DNA of 64,000 nt from Variovorax atrisoli 110B. GTDB taxonomy: Bacteria > Pseudomonadota > Gammaproteobacteria > Burkholderiales > Burkholderiaceae_C. The stretch is from positions 248,001 to 312,000 of the forward strand of contig NZ_KB907451.1 of NCBI RefSeq assembly GCF_000382045.1, written 5' to 3'. Positions 27,242 to 34,773 of this stretch are shown here, piece after piece (positions within the stretch are counted from its first letter, which is position 1; each line of letters starts with the position of its first letter). The notes beneath the pieces were generated by a model that saw only the letters and a program-made list of their open reading frames with translations, made no database searches and was not told where the DNA came from. A program made the position numbers and the translations under genes.

Positions 27242-28495
27242 ATGGATATCGCTCAGATCAATCAGAAATCCATTCTCGTAGACGTGGACTTTTACGACGA
27301 TACCGAAGAGAAAGCTCTACTGGGTACTGGCTATCCCAGCGGTGCGCGAAACATGCTCAAGGCGTTAGTGACCAAGCCGATCGCCATTCCCACGAGCGAA
27401 TTCCTTTCCTACTTCCTATTTCATCGCAAGGGCTCCGATGGCTATGGGAACTACGAGCAGATCCAGCGACGCGTGAAAGTCGCGGAGAGCTATATCGACA
27501 CGTGCCTCCGATTCGACGGTACGTCGGTCGGCCTGCCGTCCAAGGGGCGGCCCCCAAGAGACATTACCGAGCATGTCGGCGAGTCCATCAGCTTGTCGGT
27601 CGTTAGTCGGCTATTTGGACTGAACGAAGCGGACTGGACGCCACTACCCTCTCGCGGTGGAAAGAGGGCGCTGCGTTCATTTGATTTTGAGATTGCGTCC
27701 GATGGAAAGACTATCGTCCAGGTCGAGTCCAAGGGAAGTGCGGTTGAAAACAACGCCCGCAAAGAGGGATCTGTGCCTAATCACAAGAGAAGCATCCGTG
27801 GAAAGAAGGATGATCTCTCGAAGCCCGGTGTTAAGGACCCTTATCCCGCATCGGTTCGCTATGGCGCAATAATTGCGCTTGATGCGCGCCCGCAAAGCCG
27901 GGCCAAGTGTTGGCTGGTAGATCCGGATCCCGAGTGGCAAGCCTACGAGCCAAAAACGCTCAGGCTACTCAAGCGGATGGCATTCCTTCAGTCATGGATC
28001 GGTCTGCTGAGCCCGAGATCGCAGCTTTCAGCTTCGCTGGCAACAAGGCTGTCAGATCTCATGACTTTGCGCGACCCATTCGAGTTGGATGGCCTCCCAC
28101 TGCTTCGTGGCAGCGGAGAGCCAATAAAGTACGCCAGCTTGTCTCCCAACAGCATTCATTCGACCTTCCTCGCAGGCAAATCCCGCGTCGTCGACAGCGC
28201 TGCTGGCGGCATTGTCATCCCCGTGCGCGAGGACCTTTTGGTGTTTCTCGCAATTCGCGAAGAACTGGTGGGCGTCGCGGCCGAGCAGCATTTTGCATCG
28301 ATTATTTCGTTCGACTATCCCGCTTCGACCAGATTGACGACAGTCGAGTGTGTCCTGCCCAAGAGCCGGTTGAGCGGCATCAAAATGCCACCCGACGCTG
28401 TGAGTAGCGGGAGTCATCTTCATTTCTATCTGGAAGGAGAAGTCCACTACACGCCGTCGGGACTGGGATTTGGGTTCTTGTCCATTCCCGATTGA
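27242..28495 (+). CDS. Hypothetical protein with candidate PD-(D/E)XK nuclease-like core
   Basis: A 417-residue protein from ATG 27242 with ribosome site GGAGGG. Residues about 148-165 read FDFEIASDGKTIVQVESKGS, an acidic residue in a beta-hairpin followed by ExK with typical spacing of the restriction-endonuclease-like fold. This would fit a DNA-cleaving or DNA-recognising defence protein, but the rest matches nothing I know, including TnsA. The C-terminal half contains repeated beta-type stretches. The following gene starts 19 bp after the stop on the same strand. GC is clearly lower than in chromosomal neighbours. Confidence 0.6.
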   Translation: MDIAQINQKSILVDVDFYDDTEEKALLGTGYPSGARNMLKALVTKPIAIPTSEFLSYFLFHRKGSDGYGNYEQIQRRVKVAESYIDTCLRFDGTSVGLPSKGRPPRDITEHVGESISLSVVSRLFGLNEADWTPLPSRGGKRALRSFDFEIASDGKTIVQVESKGSAVENNARKEGSVPNHKRSIRGKKDDLSKPGVKDPYPASVRYGAIIALDARPQSRAKCWLVDPDPEWQAYEPKTLRLLKRMAFLQSWIGLLSPRSQLSASLATRLSDLMTLRDPFELDGLPLLRGSGEPIKYASLSPNSIHSTFLAGKSRVVDSAAGGIVIPVREDLLVFLAIREELVGVAAEQHFASIISFDYPASTRLTTVECVLPKSRLSGIKMPPDAVSSGSHLHFYLEGEVHYTPSGLGFGFLSIPD

Positions 28496-28514
28496 CGCTC
28501 AACGCTGACTATAT

Positions 28515-29078
28515 ATGTACGAATTTATTGCATGGTCTAAGCTCAATCCGTCAGAGCAAGCTGCGTGGGTGCAGGCAGTCGGCTCGGTAGTTGCCATTCT
28601 TATTGCCATCGCCGTACCTGCTCTCGCCGCTCGGTCCAGATTCAGGACCGAAAGTGCTGCCCGCAAGGAGCGCATGCTGAATGCCGCATTAAGGGTTTTC
28701 GACCCGATAAGCAGCCTACGTGAATCGATGGCGGAGTTTCTGGAGACACTCTCGGATGACTTCGACCCCGAGAATCGTGGAGTCCGTACAGACCCCAACA
28801 ACGGAGACTATGAGCCGCTCATACAACCGGTCATAGCATCTGTTGCAGTACTCGATGATCTAGGGACAATGGCGCCAGCCATGCGAAAGTTTCTCTTTGA
28901 GCTTATCGAGCTGGATCGCTTCATGAAGGCTATCCCAGCGATTCAGAGTTCCGGCGTACCTGCGTTCTGGCGCGCCAATCTCCCCGATATTCGAGATCGA
29001 ATAAGAGAAGTTGTCGGCAGCGCAGACTTTGTGATTGCCGAAATGAGAAAAGTCATGGTCTCCCCTGCAAGCCAGTAG
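28515..29078 (+). CDS. Membrane-anchored hypothetical protein
   Basis: A 187-residue protein. One N-terminal TM helix (WVQAVGSVVAILIAIAVPALAA) is preceded by a short segment containing LNPSEQAAW, a layout common in small single-pass proteins of defence loci. The remainder is a soluble helical domain ending DIRDRIREVVGSADFVIAEM. It follows the candidate nuclease gene by 19 bp and is probably its operon partner. No ribosome site is obvious. Function unknown. Confidence 0.6.
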   Translation: MYEFIAWSKLNPSEQAAWVQAVGSVVAILIAIAVPALAARSRFRTESAARKERMLNAALRVFDPISSLRESMAEFLETLSDDFDPENRGVRTDPNNGDYEPLIQPVIASVAVLDDLGTMAPAMRKFLFELIELDRFMKAIPAIQSSGVPAFWRANLPDIRDRIREVVGSADFVIAEMRKVMVSPASQ

Positions 29079-29105
29079 ACGACTGCCCCGGGGGGGGGCG
29101 GGTAG

Positions 29106-29540
29106 CTACTTGAGCTTCGCTTCACGCTGCTGAGCGAGTGTCTGCTTGCGCATGATGATCTCATGATCGCTTTTGAGAATGAGATCGTGGTATTGCTGCT
29201 TCCCTTTGAGGGGACCTACATTAGGATCATCCAGCCTGGAGTCCTTGCGGGCGCGTCTTGGCAAGTCCTCAATCAGGAACGAAAACTCCGCCATCGCCTC
29301 TTGAAAGCGGCCGGCTTTCTGAAGATATAGAGGTAGCTTGCACCAAGTGGCTGCAGGATAGATGGTCCGAGAGCTCAACATGAGCTCCTTGGCATTTCTC
29401 AGAGCTTCGATGGCCTCAGTCCAGCAGTGAGCAGTTGCAAAAGCTGTTGCGGCTCGATGACTAGCGGCAATGACATCATCGGCGTCTACCGGACTTGATT
29501 GAATTGGTTCCGGCACCCAGATCTCCAGCAGCTCTGACAA
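29106..29540 (-). CDS. Hypothetical helical (TPR-like) protein
   Basis: About 144 residues from TTG 29540. The helical pairs WTEAIEALRNAKELML and KLPLYLQKAGRFQEAMAEFS look like tetratricopeptide repeats, which bind partner proteins. It converges with the membrane protein gene, with 27 bp between the stops. The start codon is weak and the true N-terminus is uncertain. No catalytic residues seen. Confidence 0.5.
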   Translation of the reverse strand: MSELLEIWVPEPIQSSPVDADDVIAASHRAATAFATAHCWTEAIEALRNAKELMLSSRTIYPAATWCKLPLYLQKAGRFQEAMAEFSFLIEDLPRRARKDSRLDDPNVGPLKGKQQYHDLILKSDHEIIMRKQTLAQQREAKLK

Positions 29541-29644
29541 GGTGGGAATACCTCACTGACGTATGCGGAACTCCACCGCCTTGCGGAAAAAAGCCATGGC
29601 CGGAGTGCTCGATGGTTTTGCCTGCACATATGACAAAAGGAGCG

Positions 29645-30199
29645 TCAAGCGAGCCTATTGCACGTGGCAAGCAACTGCTCGTGCGATTGAAGAAATGCAG
29701 GTAGCTTCGCGTCAATAGCTTTGGCTTCATCTCGAACATGTGCTGGAAGGTTCTCCGGATCCATATCCCGTGTAATCACGCTAACGTAGCCTCTGCCGTC
29801 TGGAACGGTGTAGCGAACCAGCTCCGCGGCCAATTCGTTGGCTGCCTTGATGAAAGCGGCTTGTTTAAGGCGAAGTTCTGGGTGCGTGAAGTAGTGGGCT
29901 TCGTCGGTCCAAGTTTCAACAACTGTGTACAGCGGGGTAGTGGCCTTCGCCCTGAATGGAAGCAAGAAGTCATGCTGTTGATACTCCCGGAATAGACCTG
30001 AGTCAGCGAAGAGCGAACGAAAGGTCTTCGCAAGTTCGCGATCGTGACCAGAGAGTGCGCTGACGGTCGGCCCTTGAGATGTCGCGGCTGAAGACGCTGA
30101 AGTTCTCCAGCCAAGCATGGTGAGGAACTTGGACCTAGGCGTCTCAAAGGCGAACGCGATACCAACTATCGCTAGAACAAGACCTGCGACCTCGATCAT
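29645..30199 (-). CDS. Single-pass membrane hypothetical protein
   Basis: A 184-residue protein. The start at 30199 was chosen because CGGAGACACCC precedes it and it begins directly with a TM helix (MIEVAGLVLAIVGIAFAFE). The soluble part contains well-ordered motifs (GHDRELAKTFRSLFADSGLF, QQHDFLLPFR) and ends with DAKLPAFLQSHEQLLATCNR, suggesting a conserved domain, but I cannot name it. Probably a membrane-tethered protein facing either side. Neighbouring genes give no clear clue. Confidence 0.55.
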   Translation of the reverse strand: MIEVAGLVLAIVGIAFAFETPRSKFLTMLGWRTSASSAATSQGPTVSALSGHDRELAKTFRSLFADSGLFREYQQHDFLLPFRAKATTPLYTVVETWTDEAHYFTHPELRLKQAAFIKAANELAAELVRYTVPDGRGYVSVITRDMDPENLPAHVRDEAKAIDAKLPAFLQSHEQLLATCNRLA

Positions 30200-30390
30200 T
30201 GGGTGTCTCCGAAAGTTGCGCACTCTATCCACTTCGTGCGAGATAGCCTACCCCGATTTTTTTCGAGGACAGACTCGCCCACATTCAAGGTCAGTACGCG
30301 CCAGACCAGGGAACTCCTAAGTCTCAACCTCGAAACTCGACTGTCCCATGACGGTCATTCAAGGCTACTACCTAGCCATGGGGAATGCTC

Positions 30391-30795
30391 TTACTTGCCC
30401 CTCATCCGACCTCGCGCGTCTTGTACAGCATTCTTTCCCGATGGAATTCCGACCATTCTTCCGTCGGAGCCTTGAACGGCCCGAGACCCGCTCCGAATTG
30501 CCACCATTCGCCCATCAGACCCTTGGACTCCCCGGGCGCCGCTGGGAATTTCCACCATTCTTCCATCGCTGCCTTGAAGCCCTTGCGCACCGGAGCGAAT
30601 GGCGACCATTCGCCCGTCGCTCCCTTGTAGACCTCGACCGCCGGGAGGTATAGCGACCATTCGTCCGTCACTTCCTTGAAGACCACGACCGCCTGATGGA
30701 ATGGGAACCATCCGCCCGTCGGAGCCTTGCAGCCCCCTCCAGCCATCTGGTATGACTATCGCCATACCATCGCTACCTGTCAGCGTTCGTTTCAC
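30391..30795 (-). CDS. Tandem-repeat protein of 17-residue units (QGSDGRMV repeats)
   Basis: A 134-residue protein from GTG 30795, with ribosome site CAGGAGT. After a 20-residue lead, which itself holds a decayed copy, come six contiguous 17-residue units of the form GLQGSDGRMVAIPSGGR. A degenerate tail containing AVQDARGRMR follows. The repeats differ at DNA level mainly at synonymous sites in this frame: Ser is encoded by TCT, AGC, AGT and TCC, Gly by GGG, GGC and GGA, and Arg by CGA, AGA and CGG. This shows selection on this protein and rules out the other minus frame. No signal peptide or known family. Basic, Gly-rich and probably an extended or beta-solenoid-like surface; function unknown. 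Confidence 0.7.
   Translation of the reverse strand: MKRTLTGSDGMAIVIPDGWRGLQGSDGRMVPIPSGGRGLQGSDGRMVAIPPGGRGLQGSDGRMVAIRSGAQGLQGSDGRMVEIPSGARGVQGSDGRMVAIRSGSRAVQGSDGRMVGIPSGKNAVQDARGRMRGK
30430..30735 (-). repeat. Six contiguous 51-bp tandem repeats
   Basis: Six units of 51 bp with no spacers, each encoding one 17-residue repeat of the protein at 30391-30795. The ACCATTC...CCTTG blocks on the plus strand mark each unit. Copies have diverged at third positions, so the array is not a very recent expansion. Confidence 0.85.
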
Positions 30796-31005
30796 GGCGT
30801 GACTCCTGATTGCTTATGAAGGTCGAGTGACGGTCGCATTCTGCCGTCGAAATGCCATGGTGCGGTGCATGCATGCAGTTCAGTCAGGAGCAACTCGGAT
30901 TGATCCCTCTCCGGTTGGGGTAGCCACCGAATCTCTGTCAGTTGACTCAAGAGGGTCGAGTTTTCCTGGCGCCGATGAAGCGTAGCGGTTCAACGGATTG
31001 ATCTG

Positions 31006-32058
31006 CTACTTCTTTGCTTCCTTCAGCAAGAGATCGGAGGGGAACTTCCCGCACATCTCGGCAATCTTGCCAAGCATGTCCTCCATCTTCTTTTTGTCGG
31101 CAGCAGCACCTGGGTCGAGAGTCTTTTGATATTCCGAAAAGATATCGCTTCCCGACGCAAGGCACTCCGCCTTCGCACGCTCTACTTGAGCGACACCGGC
31201 ACCCGCATAGTAGGTACGCATGCCTTCGGTTAGATTCTGGGAAGCAACGCCGGTCGAAAAGACCTTGCCGATGGTCAGTGCCGTTTCGACCTTGGGAGCC
31301 ACCGTCGTTCCGGCCTCAGCGCGCGCTTTCGTGTTGGCGTCAAAGCTTCCGAATACGGAATATGCATCCGTCTTCTTGTTCTCACCGCCCACCAGGCTGA
31401 ATGCTTCGGCCAGCCCGGCCACATTCGCTGCATCGAATGCTTCGTCGGCCTTTTCCTTCTTGGCGATCGCAAGTCCGACCTCCGATCTGGCCGCATTGAA
31501 TCTGTTCGCCAAGGTCTCTCTTTCACCCAAGAGAACCTTTTCGTCCGGTGACCGAGATGCCTCGGCCTTACCGCCGGCAACGCTCAGCGCGGATTGATTG
31601 CTGTCTACGTAATTGTTCAGAGCCTTTTGCAGCTCTCTGGCCTTTGCAACGGCTTTGTCGTACTCGTTCTCCGCTTTATCCCGTTCAAGACTTGTACGCT
31701 TGAACTGATTGATCTTGTCCTCCGCAGCTTGCAGAGCGCTCTTCGGAACGCTCGAGTCGCCGACATTGTTCGTTCCTTCAATTTTTTTCAGCGCGTAGCT
31801 CGAATGCGTGCAGTTTTGCTTCGTCGAAGCACCTTCATCGCAAGGCTTTGCCACGGCGACAGGCACATAGGCGGCGTCGACCTGCTTGTATCCGAAGTTC
31901 ACCGACACACCGGGCTGCTCCGTTGCTGTCGCCGAAACGTCCATCCCCACGGTGACCTTTGAGGAATAGACGAGTGGTGCCTGCTGAAGCGGCGCACAGC
32001 CCGCTACGGCAATAAAAAAAGACACGCCCGCCGCTTGGTAAAAAACTGGAGCTTTCAT
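31006..32058 (-). CDS. Lipoprotein with coiled-coil region, hypothetical
   Basis: A 350-residue protein. The start at 32058 has a strong ribosome site (GAGGAGAG). The signal peptide ends in the lipobox VAGC (SFFIAVAGC), so the protein should be lipidated. A central helical, probably coiled-coil region (about residues 105-155: LQAAEDKINQFKRTSLERDK, KARELQKALNNYV) follows a beta-rich head. Its start overlaps the stop of the smaller lipoprotein gene upstream (ATGA). Together with that gene and the secreted GH19-like enzyme it forms a cell-envelope gene group inside the transposon. Function unknown. Confidence 0.7.
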   Translation of the reverse strand: MKAPVFYQAAGVSFFIAVAGCAPLQQAPLVYSSKVTVGMDVSATATEQPGVSVNFGYKQVDAAYVPVAVAKPCDEGASTKQNCTHSSYALKKIEGTNNVGDSSVPKSALQAAEDKINQFKRTSLERDKAENEYDKAVAKARELQKALNNYVDSNQSALSVAGGKAEASRSPDEKVLLGERETLANRFNAARSEVGLAIAKKEKADEAFDAANVAGLAEAFSLVGGENKKTDAYSVFGSFDANTKARAEAGTTVAPKVETALTIGKVFSTGVASQNLTEGMRTYYAGAGVAQVERAKAECLASGSDIFSEYQKTLDPGAAADKKKMEDMLGKIAEMCGKFPSDLLLKEAKK

Positions 32059-32435
32059 GGTCTCTCCTCGTTGACGACACAAAGGTCGCCGAGCCTTTGG
32101 GGTTCTTCTTTCAGCAGACGCATAAGGGCGTCAAACTGTGTGCTGCTCTGAACCACCACCATCGTGTGGCATGCGGACGGATGCGGAAAAGCAGCAACGC
32201 GCTCCTTCACGGCGCCAATCGTCAATGAGCGCGTCGATGCCACAAGGCCGAGGCCATCTGTTGCAACCATCAGTGGTGCATTGCCATCGGCTGGAAAATG
32301 GATGTTGACGAAACCAATGCCGTATGAAATTCGAGGGTCGGATCCCGAAACACGAACACTGACGCAGCCAGTCAGCGCGCCGGTGCCGAGCAGTGACACC
32401 GCGATCATGAGACTTCGAGATGCGATGCGCTTCAT
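32055..32435 (-). CDS. Small lipoprotein, hypothetical
   Basis: A 126-residue protein with signal peptide and lipobox LTGC (MIAVSLLGTGALTGC), so membrane-anchored in the periplasm. The mature part contains ISYGIGFVNIHFPADG and a C-terminal helical stretch with FDALMRLLKEEPQRL. No family recognised. It is translationally coupled to the larger lipoprotein downstream and follows the GH19-like gene by 120 bp on the same strand. Confidence 0.65.
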   Translation of the reverse strand: MKRIASRSLMIAVSLLGTGALTGCVSVRVSGSDPRISYGIGFVNIHFPADGNAPLMVATDGLGLVASTRSLTIGAVKERVAAFPHPSACHTMVVVQSSTQFDALMRLLKEEPQRLGDLCVVNEERP

Positions 32436-32555
32436 TCAGAATTCCAGGCCGTGTACCTTGGGGCAACGCGCCGAAGTCGGCGACGGGTATATCGTAGTAG
32501 TACGCCAGATGACGCAGGGCATCGGTGTTTTGTGCTCGCGACGTCGAGCGCTTGC

Positions 32556-33239
32556 TCAGATTGACGACGAGTTCAGACACTCATAGAAGTCTTTTCCATG
32601 ACCGGCTGTAATCTCCGCACGCCGAGATCCCGGATTCACAATCTTGCGTGCCCCAACCCAGTCAGCCTTCTCTCCTTTGAACGAGTCGGCCAGTGAGCGC
32701 CCCGTAAAAAGGCCTTGCGCCATGCCCTCTACCAGGATGACGACCGACTTGTCGGGGTCCAGTGCGAGCTCGGGCTTTTCAACCAGGGCGTCCCCCCAGC
32801 CGAGGGTTTTTCCGACCGACTCATACTTTCTTTTGTGGGTTATCTGAACTAAGCCGCGGCCGAAGTAAGAACGGCCTTGCGCATCGGGCTTGCTGTAGTC
32901 CGAAGATATGTGCTTTCCACGAAAGTGCTTTCCCACCGCCTCGATGGAGCAGCTATCGGTTTTGCAAAGCCCCTCGCGGACGGGCGCCATTGTTCCAACG
33001 CTCTCCCGGTAGGCCGTGCCAAGGATGTACGCAAGCCAGCGTTGATCCGTGTAACCAGTCTTCTCCCAATAATTCAGGATTCGATCGATGCCTGCACGCC
33101 GGTCGCCTTTGAAAAGGCTCTTGGGCAATGTCTTGGATCCCTCGCATTCGGCATAGAAGCGAGTTCGATCCAGATTTCCAGCTTGCGCCTGCGTGGAAAA
33201 GAAAGCCAGCAACGCAAGTCCAAACACGAAGCGTTTCAT
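32556..33239 (-). CDS. Secreted glycoside hydrolase family 19-like (chitinase/lysozyme-type) enzyme
   Basis: A 227-residue protein with a cleavable signal peptide (FVFGLALLAFFSTQAQA). The start at ATG 33239 lies behind GGAGGGGG. The catalytic region looks like GH19/lysozyme-type muramidase: YILGTAYRESVGTMAPVREG with the likely acid Glu in YRES, then GRSYFGRGLVQITHKRKYES, and a conserved end (IVNPGSRRAEITAGHGKDFYECL). It probably cleaves peptidoglycan or chitin outside the inner membrane. The lipoproteins downstream could act as partners or protectants, but this is inference. Confidence 0.75.
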   Translation of the reverse strand: MKRFVFGLALLAFFSTQAQAGNLDRTRFYAECEGSKTLPKSLFKGDRRAGIDRILNYWEKTGYTDQRWLAYILGTAYRESVGTMAPVREGLCKTDSCSIEAVGKHFRGKHISSDYSKPDAQGRSYFGRGLVQITHKRKYESVGKTLGWGDALVEKPELALDPDKSVVILVEGMAQGLFTGRSLADSFKGEKADWVGARKIVNPGSRRAEITAGHGKDFYECLNSSSI

Positions 33240-33373
33240 CACGACCCCCTCCAGATCGCCCTGGCGATCATTTGTGTTGTCGGGAAAGCATGCGAGAACA
33301 ACGAGCGATTTTCCATCCCATATTTGAGCGATGCACCGTCCTCACCGATATCTTTGAACGTGCCCTAATCGAC

Positions 33374-33459
33374 TCACGCGTCGTGACACATCCGCCGGGC
33401 CGCAGGGCGGTGGAGGCCTTGCACCTCCGGTGGGGGACGCATCCCCGCCGCCATAGGTG
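33374..33459. other. GC-rich inverted-repeat block between two operons
   Basis: A run of nested hairpins (GGAGGCC...CACCTCC-type arms, then GGGGG...CCCC arms) lies between the end of the phosphoesterase operon at 33478 and the start of the GH19-like gene at 33239. It is far more GC-rich than its surroundings. It may be a terminator-like structure or a short mobile palindrome. No poly-U tract follows. Confidence 0.45.
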
Positions 33460-33477
33460 ATTGATGCGCGCCGAAAC

Positions 33478-34296
33478 TCAGACGTCGATCACTAATCCGG
33501 GATTGAATTCCTTGTTCTCGATCCTGCCACTCCAGTTCACGTAACCCCGCGGGTTGCACACAATTCGGCAGGAGCGGACCCAGTAGTCGAACCGTTGATG
33601 TGTATGGCCGTGCAGCCATAGCACGGGTACATCGAAGAAGACCTCGGGAAGCTCTGTGACGAAAGCACCCGACGCCCAGTCATCGGCATAGCGCTGCGAC
33701 AGCGAGCCGCGATGAGGCGCATGGTGTGTCACCACCACCGTTGGGCTGGTGAACGGTTCCGAGAGCTTCGCCTGCAGCCAGGTGCGCTGCGTCTGATGAA
33801 TCCGCAACGTGTCCGCAGCTTGAAGCTTTCTTCCTTGCTTGTGGCGCCAGGTACCAGGCTCTGCTGACTCGTCGGGTGCCCGGATCAGCGTGTAGTCGTT
33901 CAGCAGGTTGGTCGCCATTTTCATGGCGCGCGCTGCGTCGCTGACCAGTCCTTCAGGCGTTTCGATGGCGAGCTCGAAATCGGTCCACAGCGTCGCTCCG
34001 AGAAACCGCACGCCGTCGATCACCACTTCATCACCATCGAGTAGATGAACATTGGTTCCTTCGGCTTCGCGGCGCGCTCCAGCCAGTGTTGTGTCCAGCC
34101 GTCCGTCGTAGTACTCGTGGTTACCAAGCAGGTAGATCACGGGCTTTCCTCGAAAGCGATCCGCAGCCCACTGGACGGCGCGCTTGGCTGGCGAATGAAT
34201 GTCGCCGGCGAGGACGACGACATCGAAATCGAGATCAGGTGCGGGTTCGAACGGCGCGAACTCGAGGTGAAGGTCGGAAAGGATCAGGAGTTTCAT
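33478..34296 (-). CDS. Metallophosphoesterase (copy 2 of a paralogous pair)
   Basis: A 272-residue calcineurin-like phosphoesterase. All metal-binding motifs are present: SDLHLEF (DxH), LAGDI, GNHEYYDG, VVTHHAPH and LHGHTHQ. It therefore should be a two-metal phosphodiesterase or phosphatase. No signal peptide, so cytoplasmic. The protein is closely similar over its whole length to the one at 36439-37269, sharing the start MKLLILSDLHLEF and a CNPRGYV...FNPGLV end. It is the last gene of the coupled operon and overlaps the HAD gene upstream by 4 bp. Substrate unknown. Confidence 0.88.
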   Translation of the reverse strand: MKLLILSDLHLEFAPFEPAPDLDFDVVVLAGDIHSPAKRAVQWAADRFRGKPVIYLLGNHEYYDGRLDTTLAGARREAEGTNVHLLDGDEVVIDGVRFLGATLWTDFELAIETPEGLVSDAARAMKMATNLLNDYTLIRAPDESAEPGTWRHKQGRKLQAADTLRIHQTQRTWLQAKLSEPFTSPTVVVTHHAPHRGSLSQRYADDWASGAFVTELPEVFFDVPVLWLHGHTHQRFDYWVRSCRIVCNPRGYVNWSGRIENKEFNPGLVIDV

Positions 34297-34742
34297 CGGG
34301 AGGTGCCTTCAAAGCGAGCGCGAAGCTCGGCACTGGCCTTGTCGTCGAAGCCGGTGAACGATCCGCACACCACCAGGTGGTCCTTGCAGTGATCGAATTG
34401 CCAGTAAGCATCGTCGAGCGCGACCCAGGGCTCGTCGACCGCATCGTGAAGCTGGAGCCAGGCGAGGATTTCTCCTTCACGTGGCCTGTACGGCGGAGGA
34501 AGGCCGCACCCCGGGTACGGGGTCATCCCCAGGACGCGAGCTCGAATGTCACTGGAGAAGGGCTTCATCAATGTCTTGTAGCGGAGATGCGCGCGCCAGG
34601 ACGAACTGATCACGATGTTCACGTGCGGGAACTCGCGCAGCAACGCCTCCAAGCGCGGCAGGAAGCAGAAGTCGACGCCGTTAAGGATGTGATCTTCCCC
34701 CTCCGGATGCAGCACACCGTCGAAGTCGAGGAACAGGATCAC
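34293..34742 (-). CDS. HAD-superfamily phosphatase (HAD_SAK-like), copy 2
   Basis: A 149-residue protein. Motif I is FLDFDGVLHP (two aspartates, DxD), motif II IVISSSWR, and an acidic motif IV region VALDDAYW. The shape FLDxDGVLHP with SSxWR fits the HAD domains of the Swiss-Army-knife RNA repair group (HAD_SAK), which are phosphatases. It is paired head-to-tail with a metallophosphoesterase by a 4-bp overlap, and the same pair occurs again upstream in the operon. Nucleic-acid or nucleotide end-processing is a reasonable but unproven role. Confidence 0.8.
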   Translation of the reverse strand: MILFLDFDGVLHPEGEDHILNGVDFCFLPRLEALLREFPHVNIVISSSWRAHLRYKTLMKPFSSDIRARVLGMTPYPGCGLPPPYRPREGEILAWLQLHDAVDEPWVALDDAYWQFDHCKDHLVVCGSFTGFDDKASAELRARFEGTSR

Positions 34743-34773
34743 GCTGGGCCTCGCCGCCTGTTCTTATCAGTCC

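Noticed and set aside
27242..28495. TnsA endonuclease of a Tn7-like transposon
   Set aside because: A nuclease-like strand pair is visible, but length and surrounding motifs do not match TnsA and no TnsB or TnsC gene follows.
29495..29704. Short plus-strand frame of 69 codons between two minus-strand genes
   Set aside because: No ribosome site, no family, and it overlaps the ends of better-supported genes.
30430..30735. Possible CRISPR array
   Set aside because: The 51-bp units are contiguous without spacers, diverged and coding.
30402..30746. A second minus-strand repeat frame (units with EW and PF) overlapping the 17-residue repeat protein
   Set aside because: Differences among the 51-bp units change amino acids freely in this frame but are mostly synonymous in the other, so this frame is a by-product.
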